Program-made: the position numbers and the translations under genes | Source of the DNA: Aquimarina macrocephali JAMB N27 | Lineage (GTDB): Bacteria; Bacteroidota; Bacteroidia; Flavobacteriales; Flavobacteriaceae | DNA: 64,000 bases | Assembly (NCBI RefSeq): GCF_000520995.1 | Contig: NZ_JACA01000048.1 | Location: 1 to 64,000 of the forward strand | Direction: 5' to 3' | The notes under the pieces: generated by a model | What the model saw: only the letters and a program-made list of their open reading frames with translations | Told to the model about the DNA's origin: nothing | Databases searched by the model: none | Shown: positions 17,818 through 26,918 of the stretch, one piece after another | Layout of the letters: the number at the start of each line of letters is the position of its first letter | Numbering within the stretch: the first letter of the stretch is position 1

Positions 17818-18294
17818 ATGTCTAAATTTAAAAACAAGAAAAACACTCAGTTGCCTGAGATTTCTACGGCATCACTACCCGATATTGTATTTATGCTATT
17901 ATTTTTCTTTATGGTTGCTACGGTAATACGGAACAATACATTAATGATAGAGAACAAATTACCTGTCGCAGATCAAATAGAAAAATTAGATAATAAGAAT
18001 TTAATTATGAATGTATATGCGGGAAAACCAAGCTCTAGGTACAAGAATATAGGTTCTGAAGCTAGAATTCAACTTAATGATAAGTTTGCAGATATAAGGG
18101 ATATAAAAGCGTTTGTTTTGGCAGAAAGAGCTTCTAAAACAGATGCACTGCTTCCTTTTTTAATAACTTCTTTAAAGATAGATAAGAATACCAAAATGGG
18201 ACTGGTCGGTGATATTAAGAATGAGCTAAGGAAAGTTCATGCACTTAAAATTAATTATGCCACCAAAATCGGAGAAGCAAATGATAATTTTTAG
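17818..18294 (+). CDS. Duplicate of the second exbD
   Basis: 158 residues and intact: STASLPDIVFMLLFFFMVATVIR, then NVYAGKPSSRYKNIGSEARI and FLITSLKIDKNTKMGLVGDIK. It is a close paralogue of the 16306-16788 protein. It follows the broken exbD copy by 16 bp, mirroring the order of the original pair, and is followed by a matching terminator. Without a working partner copy its contribution to a motor complex is uncertain. Confidence 0.9.
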   Translation: MSKFKNKKNTQLPEISTASLPDIVFMLLFFFMVATVIRNNTLMIENKLPVADQIEKLDNKNLIMNVYAGKPSSRYKNIGSEARIQLNDKFADIRDIKAFVLAERASKTDALLPFLITSLKIDKNTKMGLVGDIKNELRKVHALKINYATKIGEANDNF

Positions 18295-18318
18295 CATACC
18301 TGTTTAATTAATAATAAG

Positions 18319-18343
18319 AATCCTGCCTTTGGGCAGGATTTTG
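18319..18343 (+). terminator. Terminator after the duplicated exbD pair
   Basis: Stem AATCCTGCC / GGCAGGATT with loop TTTG and a short T-run. The stem sequence matches the terminator at 16829-16859, so the duplication included the terminator. Confidence 0.85.
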
Positions 18344-18412
18344 TGTGATTTCGTTTTGTTTTTATAAACTTTCTCTTATTTCTAAAGAAATAGATTTATT
18401 TTAGTGACCTAT

Positions 18413-19120
18413 ATGAAAAAATTGTTTGCATTCATTGTATGTTATTTGTTTGTGTTTCTTTCTTCGGGACAGGAGACCCAGCAGGATTCTACTCAAGAAA
18501 TAGAAATAGATTCTTTATATCGAGAAGATCAGTTTTACGTAGGAGTAACATTTAACCTGTTACTTAATAAACCAAAAGGTGTAAGTCAATCTGGTTTTTC
18601 GGGAGGGCTACATTTGGGGTTTATACGGGATATGCCAATCAATAAAAGACGTAATGTTGCTATAGGTCTGGGAGTTGGCTATTCATTAAATGTGTATAAT
18701 CAGAATTTATTTATAGGAGAACAAGAAAATACAGAACAGAGTATATTTAGTAGTTTAGAAGGTATCGATTACAGTACTAATAGATTTACCACGCATTTGG
18801 TAGAGGCTCCTTTTGAGTTTAGATGGCGTACATCTACTCCTCAAGCCCATAAATTTTATAGGATTTATACGGGCGTTAGAGTGGGATACCTGTATTCTTT
18901 TAAATCTAATTTTAAACAACCAGGAAATAGGGTAAGGCAAACAAAATTGGATGAATTAAATCGATGGAGAGTGGGAGTAACGTTCACTTTTGGATGGAAT
19001 ACCTTTAATTTTCATTTCTACTATAGTTTAAATACCTTATTCAATAGTGATGCTGTAATTCAGGGAGAATCTGTAGGATTGAATACTGCAAAAATAGGAT
19101 TGATGTTTTATATTTTATAG
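18413..19120 (+). CDS. PorT-family outer-membrane beta-barrel protein
   Basis: 235 residues from the ATG at 18413; an in-frame GTG at 18404 only adds three residues before the signal peptide KKLFAFIVCYLFVFLSSGQ. The mature part alternates beta strands with aromatic girdles (FYVGVTFNLLLNKPKG, GLHLGFIRDMPINKRRNVAIGLGVGY, WRVGVTFTFGWNTFNFHFYYS) and ends LMFYIL. It fits the PorT/OMP_b-brl_2 type of small barrel. PorT proteins act in type IX secretion, but whether this is the true PorT orthologue cannot be settled by reading. The 3' end overlaps the convergent gene by 6 bp. Confidence 0.72.
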   Translation: MKKLFAFIVCYLFVFLSSGQETQQDSTQEIEIDSLYREDQFYVGVTFNLLLNKPKGVSQSGFSGGLHLGFIRDMPINKRRNVAIGLGVGYSLNVYNQNLFIGEQENTEQSIFSSLEGIDYSTNRFTTHLVEAPFEFRWRTSTPQAHKFYRIYTGVRVGYLYSFKSNFKQPGNRVRQTKLDELNRWRVGVTFTFGWNTFNFHFYYSLNTLFNSDAVIQGESVGLNTAKIGLMFYIL

Positions 19121-19720
19121 CCAGAAATTTGCTAAAGTAAGTTGCGGGATTATTCCTATTAGAAACCCAAGGATTAATTCTAGATTACTATGTGCTTTGC
19201 AGTGTAATCTGGATGTGGCTACCAGTCCATTAAAAATCATCAACATGGCTATTAGAATAGTTAAATTAAGCCCAAAATGAATACTTAGTGCAACGGTAAA
19301 CATGGTAATTCCACTAATACCAATCATATGTAAACTTGCTTTTATATTAAACAATACCATGAAAATTGCACTTAATGACGAAAACAGAATTCCTAAAAAG
19401 AAAAAATATAACTCGGGATAATGATATACATCAATGACCATTTTGATAACCACTATAAGTAAAATGGATTGTAGTAATAGTGGAATTTTACGCTGTTTTA
19501 CGTTTTCGAGATGTATTGAGGTGATGGTTCCTGTACTTTTTAATAAAAAGAATAATACAATGGGTATTAGAATAGTAAGAATAATTAATCCAAAGACTTT
19601 GGCTCTAATAATCTCGATAGGAATAAATCTTGGAGCGGTACTAAAATAAATTATAGCGCCCAAAAGGGGCATCAATAATGGATGTAAAATATAAGAAACA
19701 CTTCTAAGAAAAAAATTCAT
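19115..19720 (-). CDS. Integral membrane protein, PAP2-like
   Basis: 201 residues with six hydrophobic segments covering nearly the whole length (YILHPLLMPLLGAIIYFS, VFGLIILTILIPIVLFFLL and others). A late SRLHCKAHSNLELILGFLIG segment recalls the SR...H...E...G pattern of PAP2-superfamily C-terminal regions, but the full phosphatase signature is not evident. Its ATG overlaps the stop of rpoN by one base, so it is co-expressed with rpoN. Function unknown. Confidence 0.7.
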   Translation of the reverse strand: MNFFLRSVSYILHPLLMPLLGAIIYFSTAPRFIPIEIIRAKVFGLIILTILIPIVLFFLLKSTGTITSIHLENVKQRKIPLLLQSILLIVVIKMVIDVYHYPELYFFFLGILFSSLSAIFMVLFNIKASLHMIGISGITMFTVALSIHFGLNLTILIAMLMIFNGLVATSRLHCKAHSNLELILGFLIGIIPQLTLANFWL

Positions 19721-21180
19721 TAAATTTTCTTTCGTAGTCTGGCAACAGGAATATCTAATTGTTCCCTGTATTTGGCTACAGTTCTTCTGGCTATAGGATA
19801 TCCTTTCTCTTTAAGGATTTTGGCAAGCTTTTCATCCGTAAGGGGCTTTTTCTTGTCTTCTTCACCTATAGTTATTTCCAGTATTTTTTTAATTTCTCTA
19901 GTAGAAACTTCTTCACCTTGATCATTGGTCATTGATTCAGAAAAGAACTCTTTGATAAGTTTTGTTCCATAAGGAGTATCAACATATTTACTATTTGCTA
20001 CTCTTGAAACGGTGCTTACATCCATAGAGATCTCATCGGCAATGTCTTTTAAAATCATTGGTTTAAGATTTCTTTCGTCTCCACTAAGGAAATAACTTTT
20101 TTGATAGTGCATTATTGCACTCATAGTAATAAAAAGTGTCTGCTGTCTTTGTTTTACAGCTTCGATAAACCATTTTGCAGCATCTAATTTTTGTTTGATA
20201 AACATAACAGCATCCTTTTGTGATTTCGACTTTTCTTTACTGGCTTTATACCCCTGAAGCATGTTGTTGTATTCTCTGGATACATGAAGTTCTGGAGCAT
20301 TACGACCGTTTAAAGTCAGCTCAAGTTCTCCATCTGCGATTCTGATTGTAAAGTCGGGAACTACATGTTCAATCAAGCGATTGTTTCCTGCATAGGCTCC
20401 TCCCGGTTTAGGATTAAGATGTTCAATTTCATCAATTGCTTCTTTTAGCTGTTCTTCAGTAATGTCAAATTTCACTAAAAGTTTATCATAATGCTTTTTG
20501 CTAAAATGATCAAATGCTTTTTTTAGGATTCCTGAAGCTAATTTTATTGGGATGGTAGTTTCTTTTCTATCCAGCTGAATCCAAAGACATTCTTGTAAAT
20601 TACGAGCGCCAACACCTGCGGGATCCAGTTGATGAACAATTTGTAAGATATTTTCTATTTTTTCTTCGGTAGTATATACGTTTTGAGTAAAAGCTAAATC
20701 ATCTAAAATATCAGATAAAGACCTTCTTATATAACCGCTTTCATCAACACTGCCAACAAGAAATTCAGCTATTTCTCTTTCTTCATCATTAAATCGATAG
20801 GTGTTTAATTGATTAACCAAGTGTTGATGGAATGATGTCCCGGAGGCATAGGGAACACTTTTTTCCTCATCATCAGCACTGTAATTGTTAGAACTAAGCC
20901 TGTAACTAGGAATCTCATCATCACTAAGATATTCATCAACATTGATATCTGCCTCTATTTTTTCGGTTCCATAGTCTTCTTCTGCAGAGTTTTCATTACT
21001 AAACGCATCTTCAAATTCATCCGCTTTATCTTTTCCACTATCAAGAGCAGGGTTTTCTTCCATCTCCTGTTTCAAACGTTGTTCGAATGCTTGCGTAGGA
21101 AGTTGAATCAACTTCATGAGTTGAATCTGCTGTGGAGAAAGTTTTTGAGAAAGCTTAAAATTTAATTGTTGTTTTAGCAT
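19720..21180 (-). CDS. rpoN: RNA polymerase sigma-54 factor
   Basis: 486 residues. Region I is Gln/Leu-rich (MLKQQLNFKLSQKLSPQQIQ, LMKLIQLP). An acidic region II spans about 45-115. The core-binding region contains LNPKPGGAYAG. The DNA-binding part has the helix-turn-helix around MDVSTVSRVANSKYVDTPYG, and the RpoN box reads ARRTVAKYRE at about residue 464. Sigma-54 directs transcription from -24/-12 promoters together with AAA+ activators; no such activator is in this window. A -7 box TATTTTTG lies on the minus strand at 21215-21208. Confidence 0.96.
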   Translation of the reverse strand: MLKQQLNFKLSQKLSPQQIQLMKLIQLPTQAFEQRLKQEMEENPALDSGKDKADEFEDAFSNENSAEEDYGTEKIEADINVDEYLSDDEIPSYRLSSNNYSADDEEKSVPYASGTSFHQHLVNQLNTYRFNDEEREIAEFLVGSVDESGYIRRSLSDILDDLAFTQNVYTTEEKIENILQIVHQLDPAGVGARNLQECLWIQLDRKETTIPIKLASGILKKAFDHFSKKHYDKLLVKFDITEEQLKEAIDEIEHLNPKPGGAYAGNNRLIEHVVPDFTIRIADGELELTLNGRNAPELHVSREYNNMLQGYKASKEKSKSQKDAVMFIKQKLDAAKWFIEAVKQRQQTLFITMSAIMHYQKSYFLSGDERNLKPMILKDIADEISMDVSTVSRVANSKYVDTPYGTKLIKEFFSESMTNDQGEEVSTREIKKILEITIGEEDKKKPLTDEKLAKILKEKGYPIARRTVAKYREQLDIPVARLRKKI

Positions 21181-21207
21181 AAAAAATTGTCAATGTTCTT
21201 CTACTTA

Positions 21208-21215
21208 CAAAAATA
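21208..21215 (-). promoter_or_regulatory. Likely rpoN -7 box
   Basis: TATTTTTG on the minus strand matches TAnnTTTG, 28 bp before the rpoN ATG. A -33 TTG at the usual spacing is not clear, so confidence is moderate. Confidence 0.45.
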
Positions 21216-21720
21216 AACAAAAAACACTGTTTTTAAAGAAGTATAAGATGGTTAGTTTATTTAAAAAATGCTATAAAACCATAATTGGGATGATTTTATT
21301 TTTCGATGTAATCAATAAACGGGCCAAAAGTAATTATAATATGTAATAAACGATATTTTTTAGGATATAAACCGGTCAATGTTGTTTGATTATGGAAAAG
21401 ATTTGAAATTCCCAGCCATACTACGATTGTCGAAGTGTTTTCAGATCTATGATCGGCAGGTTTAAGTATGAAATTAAAAACCAGATTTAAAGATGTTTAT
21501 GAGTTTAATTAGAGATTCGATTCCCAGATCGCACTCTGTAGAGTAGCGGGTAGGAGATTGTATTTAGACAAACTCAGCAGGACTATGAGAATAATAATTT
21601 TTTGAACCTTTAATAGAATTAAGGTACAAAATAAAATGTGTATCCCTTCTTTTGATGTTTTTTATACATGTATATACAGAAATCCGAGACAAAGGATATA
21701 CATGGAATAAAAAGAAAACA
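21216..21720. other. Intergenic region, about 500 bp, no gene seen
   Basis: It is AT-rich with no sustained frame. A stretch near 21515-21530 (GATTCGATTCCC) resembles a tRNA T-loop but has no matching arms. The region marks the border between rpoN and the accessory block that follows. Confidence 0.5.
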
Positions 21721-22359
21721 CTAAGGAACAAATAATTTACTTTTAATAGCATAAATAACTAAGCCAGTTCTGTTTTTAAGGCTTAGTTTTTCAAAAATAG
21801 AATCTCGATATCCTTCAATTGTTTTTGGACTTAAACACATGTCGTTTGCAATTTCTTTATAGGTTTTCTCGGTACAGGCGTGTTTAATAAATTCTACTTC
21901 TCGATCTTTGAGTACTACATTATTTTCTTCTTTAGGATTTAGGGAACCTAGTAGTAAATTAGTTACATCTTTTGTGTGGTAGAAACCTGTTTCCTGTACC
22001 TGGATAAGAGCATTTTCCAGGATGCTTTTTTCAGTATCTTTTAAGAGATATCCTTTTGCACCTGCTCTAAGCATTTTAAGAATCGTACTTTCATCTTCTT
22101 CTACAGAGAGTGCTAATACCTTAACTTGTGGGTATTGTTCTTTTAATGCTGCTGTAGTTTCAATCCCATTCATAATAGGCATGTTGATATCCATAAGTAC
22201 AATATCAGGGATGTTTTTAGGATCTTTAAATCGGGTAAGTAATTCTTTACCGTTTTTACAGATATATAGAATTTTAAATTTAGCGAATCCATTAACTAAC
22301 CCAGATAATGCCTGGGATAGTAAAATATGATCTTCTACAATTACTACTGAGTATTTCAT
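21721..22359 (-). CDS. NarL/FixJ-family response regulator
   Basis: 212 residues from the ATG at 22359; an in-frame TTG 9 bp earlier is less likely. The receiver domain (1-118) has the acidic pocket VEDH and phosphoacceptor Asp57 in IVLMDINMP, followed by the conserved Ser and Lys (ALSVEED, KGYLLKD). The C-terminal LuxR-type helix-turn-helix reads YKEIANDMCLSPKTIEGYRD. It is the last gene of a lipoprotein, membrane protein, kinase, regulator operon, 45 bp after the kinase gene. It should be phosphorylated by that kinase and act on DNA. Confidence 0.92.
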   Translation of the reverse strand: MKYSVVIVEDHILLSQALSGLVNGFAKFKILYICKNGKELLTRFKDPKNIPDIVLMDINMPIMNGIETTAALKEQYPQVKVLALSVEEDESTILKMLRAGAKGYLLKDTEKSILENALIQVQETGFYHTKDVTNLLLGSLNPKEENNVVLKDREVEFIKHACTEKTYKEIANDMCLSPKTIEGYRDSIFEKLSLKNRTGLVIYAIKSKLFVP

Positions 22360-22404
22360 GATTGACAATACTTATTATTTGTGTGAATAGTTTTCTTTAC
22401 AAAG

Positions 22405-23199
22405 TTAGTTAACTTCATTGTCTAAAGCCATCGAACTTTCTTTTTTATATGGATAGGTTAGTGTTATTGCTGTTCCTTTTCCTTTTTGCGATGTTATTTG
22501 TACAGTGGCATCGATTAATTTCCCTCTATTTTGCATATTACTTAATCCTATACCTCTTTTGGTTGGGCAGTCTATCTGATCAAAACCAACACCGTCATCT
22601 TTTGCATGGATTACTAATTTTTCTTTATCATAATGTACATTAACATCCAAATTTGAAGCTTTAGAATGTTTGATAGTATTCGTAAAGAATTCTTGCAATA
22701 TTCTAAAGATGATGATCTCGGCCTTATCATCTAGCACTTCTATTTCTTCATTACTGGTGATTGCAGCTTTAATAAACTGCATGCGGTTAAATCGTTCTAT
22801 TTCTAATGTTATGGCTTCTGTGAGGCTTAAGCTTTTTATAGTATCTGGGTTTATCAATTTTGATAAGGATCTCAGTTCTGTAAGACTTTTGGTTATGGTC
22901 TCGGTAACCTCTTCTAATTTCTCGGGATCATCTTGCGCTATATTTACTTGTATTTTGGCCAACGTAAGTAGCTGGCCAATATTATCATGTAACTCCCAAC
23001 TAATGTTGCGCAATGTCTCTTCTCTGATCTCGATCTGGGTCTCTGCAATAGCTCTTTCAAACTTTTTCTCTGCTTCCTTTTGTTGTAACAAGAGACTATT
23101 TTTCCTTTTTTGAAAAATAGTAAAAAGAAAAATAATAATTATTACAAGAATAACTAAGATTATAGTTGCTACTAATATTCCTGTTTCTTGTTGCTCCAT
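22405..23199 (-). CDS. Sensor histidine kinase (HisKA_3 type)
   Basis: 264 residues from the ATG at 23199 (MEQQETGILVATIILV); an earlier in-frame ATG at 23220 adds seven unlikely residues. A single membrane helix (residues 8-31) is followed by a coiled linker and the dimerisation/phosphoacceptor motif ISWELHDNIGQLLTLAK with the phosphorylated His. The ATP-binding domain then shows QEFFTNTIKHSKA (N box), DDGVGFD (G1) and GIGLSNMQNR (G2). There is no sizeable sensor domain, so sensing probably relies on the co-transcribed membrane protein and lipoprotein. The start overlaps the upstream gene by 28 bp. Confidence 0.92.
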   Translation of the reverse strand: MEQQETGILVATIILVILVIIIIFLFTIFQKRKNSLLLQQKEAEKKFERAIAETQIEIREETLRNISWELHDNIGQLLTLAKIQVNIAQDDPEKLEEVTETITKSLTELRSLSKLINPDTIKSLSLTEAITLEIERFNRMQFIKAAITSNEEIEVLDDKAEIIIFRILQEFFTNTIKHSKASNLDVNVHYDKEKLVIHAKDDGVGFDQIDCPTKRGIGLSNMQNRGKLIDATVQITSQKGKGTAITLTYPYKKESSMALDNEVN

Positions 23200-23837
23200 A
23201 TAAAACCGATAATAAAACATGAATTCATAACTACTACCAAAATAAATTTTATAAGGAATAAGTAATTATGCGAATCAGCACTTGCAAAAGAATTGGTAAT
23301 TATTCTAAAAGGAATTATTCCAATGTAATAAAGGAAGAGCCCGATACTTATCCAAAATAGTAAATTTTTGTTTACATAAAGAACTTTTTGAGAATTTAAT
23401 ATTTCAATAAAATAAAATATAATACTGACTATTAAAAAGACAGATGCTAATATATATGGTGTTGTTTGAGCTTGATTTAGATAATTTTGATAAAAACCAT
23501 TGATTAGAACTGCTAATAAATAAATAACAAAGAAAGCCATGACGGTCTTTTTATATAACTTCTTTTTTAAATGATTTCTATACAGTAAGAAAAAGTATGA
23601 AAAAGTTATTATGTTATATATGTTATAAATTATATAATTGTATGATATGCCAGAATCTCTTAAATAACCTCCTAGTAGCTCGTTTAATGCTACATATATT
23701 AAAATAAAAGCAAAATATTTTAATTGAGTATTTTTATATTTAAAGAAAAATAATATTGCAACTATTGCAGAAATATACTCTGAATAGAGTGCTATATCCC
23801 GTAAGGGTATTATTAAACTTTCATAGTTGTCTGTCAT
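23172..23837 (-). CDS. Seven-helix membrane protein, copy 1
   Basis: 221 residues with seven hydrophobic segments (such as EYISAIVAILFFFKY, YFAFILIYVALNELL, TPYILASVFLIVSIIFYFIE, LLFWISIGLFLYYIG). It is clearly homologous to the 26250-26918 protein: both share the NYLNQxQ, IIFYFxExL and LLFWISxGLxxYYxGxxPFRI motifs. It lies 23 bp after a lipoprotein gene and overlaps the kinase gene, so it is probably the membrane partner of a kinase lacking its own sensor. I do not recognise a named family. Confidence 0.8.
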   Translation of the reverse strand: MTDNYESLIIPLRDIALYSEYISAIVAILFFFKYKNTQLKYFAFILIYVALNELLGGYLRDSGISYNYIIYNIYNIITFSYFFLLYRNHLKKKLYKKTVMAFFVIYLLAVLINGFYQNYLNQAQTTPYILASVFLIVSIIFYFIEILNSQKVLYVNKNLLFWISIGLFLYYIGIIPFRIITNSFASADSHNYLFLIKFILVVVMNSCFIIGFIWSNKKQEY

Positions 23838-23860
23838 ATCTTTTTCTTCTTAATTACTAT

Positions 23861-24565
23861 TTATTGCATTTTTCCTTTAGGAGGAGATGAGTTAATTTCA
23901 TTAGCAATCGTGCTATTGTCACTAAACATATTTGTACTTAAGTTAAAATTAAAAAGACTTGCCTTTTGCATAGCGTCACCATTTCCTGATTGACCTCGGG
24001 AATCTGTCCCAATTTTTTCTTGTAGAAGTTCAACTTTATAATCACTATTAAGGGTGTATCCTAGATGCATTGTTTCTTTTAAGATCGTTGGAGCAATAAA
24101 GATGGTTTGTCTATGCGCATATGCGGTATCACCAGCTCGCTTATAGTCTTTATCGTATGAACCAAAATAAAACCGAAAACCAGAGGGCTTAATCTTAGCT
24201 TGTTTAGAAATTCTTTTAATGTAATTTAGGTAATTGTATAGACTATCGATGTCATAGAATAAAGATCGGGTAACTTCGAAACTTTTTATGTTTGCATGAC
24301 TTAGCATTGATTCATTTGTCCATTTTACCCGAGTATCAGAATAATTATCATAAAGTTGTTTTGCTTTTTCAAGAGTAATGATGTTTTTAGGTCTTGTGTC
24401 ATCGATCGTGCCTAATTGCTCTTTTAGTTCTGCTATTTCTTGTTTTAATTCTTTAATCTGTTTTAAATACTTGTCATTATCGTGTTTCTTGTCACAAGAA
24501 CTTAAACTCACTAGAAGCAATACGGCTATTGCTACTGTTTTAGTTAGATTGATTAGTTTGTCCAT
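23861..24565 (-). CDS. Lipoprotein with coiled coil and unrecognised repeat-family domain (copy B)
   Basis: 234 residues. The lipobox LSSC is near residue 24. A heptad coiled coil (YLKQIKELKQEIAELKEQLG) is followed by the linker RPKNIITLEKAKQLYDNY. The domain common to four copies in this window follows (residues about 65-165): TRSLFYDIDSLYNYLNYIK, then GFRFYFGSYD, then AHRQTIFIAPTIL. The C-terminus reads TIANEINSSPPKG, a motif shared with the two relatives. It heads the operon with the membrane protein, kinase and response regulator. A role as ligand sensor is inferred from context. Confidence 0.78.
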   Translation of the reverse strand: MDKLINLTKTVAIAVLLLVSLSSCDKKHDNDKYLKQIKELKQEIAELKEQLGTIDDTRPKNIITLEKAKQLYDNYSDTRVKWTNESMLSHANIKSFEVTRSLFYDIDSLYNYLNYIKRISKQAKIKPSGFRFYFGSYDKDYKRAGDTAYAHRQTIFIAPTILKETMHLGYTLNSDYKVELLQEKIGTDSRGQSGNGDAMQKASLFNFNLSTNMFSDNSTIANEINSSPPKGKMQ

Positions 24566-24793
24566 TTTTTTGGTTTATTAAGATGTTTGTTTAGATTTCG
24601 GTCCCTTGCCGAAAATAGATTAGTTAAATCTTTTGATTTGCATTAATGTGTTTCCCAGAATTAAAAATACTATTATTCTGTAGTTTTAAAAAAGTAATGG
24701 CATGTTTTGTTAAAATAAAAACAAGTTAAACTATTGGTAATAAGCCTTTTTGGTGTTGTTGTTTGGGTTTTGGAGTATATGCGAATTTTGAAA

Positions 24794-24813
24794 AAAGGGG
24801 GTTTTACCCCTTT
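24794..24813. repeat. GGGG-T-tract-CCCC inverted repeat, copy 1
   Basis: AAAGGGG (24794-24800) and CCCCTTT (24807-24813) around GTTTTA. Similar elements occur at 35900, 43861 and 50521. Confidence 0.6.
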
Positions 24814-24849
24814 CTAAAAAAGGGATTCGACTGTTGTACATTTATAAAG

Positions 24850-24893
24850 AAAAAGGGATTAAACCATTTTAATATAATAGTTAATCCCTTTTT
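24850..24893 (-). terminator. Terminator after the two-domain lipoprotein gene
   Basis: AAAAAGGGATTAA and TTAATCCCTTTTT form a 13-bp stem around an 18-nt loop. The minus-strand product ends in a T-rich arm. The stem is symmetrical, so it could act in both directions. Confidence 0.75.
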
Positions 24894-24927
24894 AAGATTG
24901 TTAAATAATCTATCTGTAGATAAATAT

Positions 24928-25905
24928 TTATTGATTATTTTCAAACCCTCTTGGAGGAGATCCATTTAATTCATTTGCCAGAGATGATGATGCTATGTTA
25001 CTAGATTTGGCTACAATTTTACTTAAGATATTTTGATTAAAATCTAAAGAAACCATATCATTACCGTTAAAAGTATAGGATATAGTAGTGTTGTTTTTGG
25101 TTTTTGAAACAATAGTTGGTGCAAAAAACAAAGTTTGATGGTTTGCATATTCGCCTAATGATGCGCTATTATCATATACTCCAAAAACTAGATTAACTCC
25201 ATTAAGATTTACACCTTTGTTATTTGCTTGTTGTTTAATATAGCTTAAATAATTTTCAAATATACCTTGTTTATAAAAACAGACACGAGTATCTTTTTCT
25301 ACGATATGTTCTATAGGAGCAACTTTTTTATCATAATAATTGTTATACATTACTATTGCATCTTTACTTGATATGTAACCGCCATTGCTTAATATTAAAC
25401 TTTGCACTTTGTTATCAGAACCGATACTAGAACTGTAATCGTCAAAAGGATTTTCATACAAGAACTTAACTTTATCATTTTCAATAGTAAATGCTTTGTT
25501 TGTTTTTGTTTTAGCGTCGATACTCATAGGAGCTAAAAAAAGTGTTCGCTTGCCTTCGTTATCAGCTCCAAAAATAAAGCTATAATTAGTAATTTCTATA
25601 CCTTTTTGATTAGCAATAGTTTTTGTTTTTTGCAGGTAATTCTCAAGAGTTTGTAAATCAAACCAAACTGCACGATTTTCTTCTTGAGTGGATTTTGCTT
25701 CAAATGGTGCTATTCGTGTAGTATAAAAATTATTATATTCATTAATAGCTTTGCTGATTGGGATAATTTTCTCAGGAGTTTCAATAATTGCTCCTTTTTC
25801 TTCTTTCGTAGTTTGAGTATTTGTGCTATCTTTTTCGCAGCTCACAATTCCGATTGAGAGTACCACAACTGCCATGGCTAGTTTTAAAAATGACTTTGTT
25901 TTCAT
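24928..25905 (-). CDS. Lipoprotein with two tandem copies of the same unrecognised domain (copy C)
   Basis: 325 residues; lipobox IVSC near residue 24. Two copies of the domain follow. The first is at about 50-140 (INEYNNFYTTRIAPFEA, LQTLENYLQKTKTIANQKGI, FIFGADNEGKRTLFLAPM). The second is at about 175-275 (VMYNNYYDKKVAPIEH, GIFENYLSYIKQQANNKGV, LVFGVYDN, NHQTLFFAPTIV). The C-terminus is LANELNGSPPRGFENNQ, matching the tails of copies A and B. There is no coiled coil before the first domain. It is transcribed alone, with its own terminator. Function unknown. Confidence 0.78.
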   Translation of the reverse strand: MKTKSFLKLAMAVVVLSIGIVSCEKDSTNTQTTKEEKGAIIETPEKIIPISKAINEYNNFYTTRIAPFEAKSTQEENRAVWFDLQTLENYLQKTKTIANQKGIEITNYSFIFGADNEGKRTLFLAPMSIDAKTKTNKAFTIENDKVKFLYENPFDDYSSSIGSDNKVQSLILSNGGYISSKDAIVMYNNYYDKKVAPIEHIVEKDTRVCFYKQGIFENYLSYIKQQANNKGVNLNGVNLVFGVYDNSASLGEYANHQTLFFAPTIVSKTKNNTTISYTFNGNDMVSLDFNQNILSKIVAKSSNIASSSLANELNGSPPRGFENNQ

Positions 25906-26249
25906 GTGAAATATATTTATTGGTTAAAAAAATGGCTAAAGAAAGTATTTCGGATTATTTTCTTTAGTTTGTGTTTATGTAAGTGTCTTAACTCATGAAA
26001 ATGTTACTAGAAATTTTCATCACGAAGTTCTAATGCATAAATTGGTTTAAATTATTATTGTAGAATTGTTTTTTTTAAGTGTAGATGATAATATAAATAT
26101 TGTAAGTAGAGGTCAATAAAGAAGCCCTTGAAAATCTCAAAGACCTTGTGAGGATTAATTATAAAATTGGGGGAATGATCTTCTATAGAAATTTATTCAC
26201 GTTATTTACAATTATAGTTACCTCATTAGTTAACTTTTATCAAAAACAT
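25906..26249. other. Intergenic region, 344 bp, no gene seen
   Basis: AT-rich, with stops in all frames. It should contain the promoter of the two-domain lipoprotein and the end of the membrane-protein transcript. No strong hairpin was found. Confidence 0.45.
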
Positions 26250-26918
26250 CTATCGGAAGACTGTTTTTTTATGGATTAAAAACCCGGTTATAAAACAGCC
26301 ATTCATAATAATAGTAAAAATACTATTTAGGATAAACAACGTTGAGAAATCATTGTGATTAGCATAATAATCCCTTACAATACGAAAAGGCATTTTTCCT
26401 ACATAATAAATCAATAATCCGACACTAATCCAGAACAAGAGATCTTTAGTGCTTTCCTGGATTTGTTCTGATTTTAGTAACTCTGCAAAATAAAAAATAA
26501 TAGAAGTCATTAATAGAAATGCGCCTAGGAGAAACGGTATACTTTGTAATTGATTTAGATAATTTTCATAGGACCCACTTATAAAAAGAGTGATTATATA
26601 AAGTATCGTAAAATACATGATAAAGCGTTTACTCGTTTTTTCTTTGGTATACTGGTGGTATATAAAAAATAGAAATAAGAAAGTAATAGAGGTAGATATG
26701 TTATACAGTATTAGGTTGTTAGAATTAGGAAACCAATGTCTTGTATTATAACCAATAATATCATTGATAAAGATATAAATAAGAAAAATAGAAAACCATT
26801 TTAACAGACCTTTTGCCTTATAGCTAAACAAAAAAAATAGCCCAATAAGTGCAGCAATACACTCGCTACCAAAAGCAACTTTTCTCAATACTATTAGAAG
26901 CTCTATTTTATTGTCCAT
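26250..26918 (-). CDS. Seven-helix membrane protein, copy 2
   Basis: 222 residues and a paralogue of the 23172-23837 protein (same length, same helix order, shared NYLNQLQSIPFLLGAFLL, IIFYFAELL and LLFWISVGLLIYYVGKMPFR segments). Its start overlaps the upstream lipoprotein gene by 11 bp, giving a tightly coupled lipoprotein/membrane-protein pair. Unlike copy 1, no kinase or regulator follows, so it may report to the kinase at 22405 or act independently (inference). Confidence 0.8.
   Translation of the reverse strand: MDNKIELLIVLRKVAFGSECIAALIGLFFLFSYKAKGLLKWFSIFLIYIFINDIIGYNTRHWFPNSNNLILYNISTSITFLFLFFIYHQYTKEKTSKRFIMYFTILYIITLFISGSYENYLNQLQSIPFLLGAFLLMTSIIFYFAELLKSEQIQESTKDLLFWISVGLLIYYVGKMPFRIVRDYYANHNDFSTLFILNSIFTIIMNGCFITGFLIHKKTVFR

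Larger units (their letters stand above)
24566..24927. other. Intergenic region with a GGGG/CCCC palindrome and a terminator
   Basis: This 362-bp stretch contains the AAAGGGG-N6-CCCCTTT inverted repeat (24794-24813), a box TACATTTA on the plus strand (24837-24844), and a terminator hairpin (24850-24893). No gene is evident. Confidence 0.55.

Noticed and set aside
21500-21560. tRNA-like T-loop GATTCGATTCCC
   Set aside because: No matching acceptor, D or anticodon arms are found around it.
24763-24969. Plus-strand frame of 68 codons across the GGGG/CCCC repeat
   Set aside because: It overlaps a terminator and the end of a well-supported lipoprotein gene on the other strand, and has no protein-like pattern.
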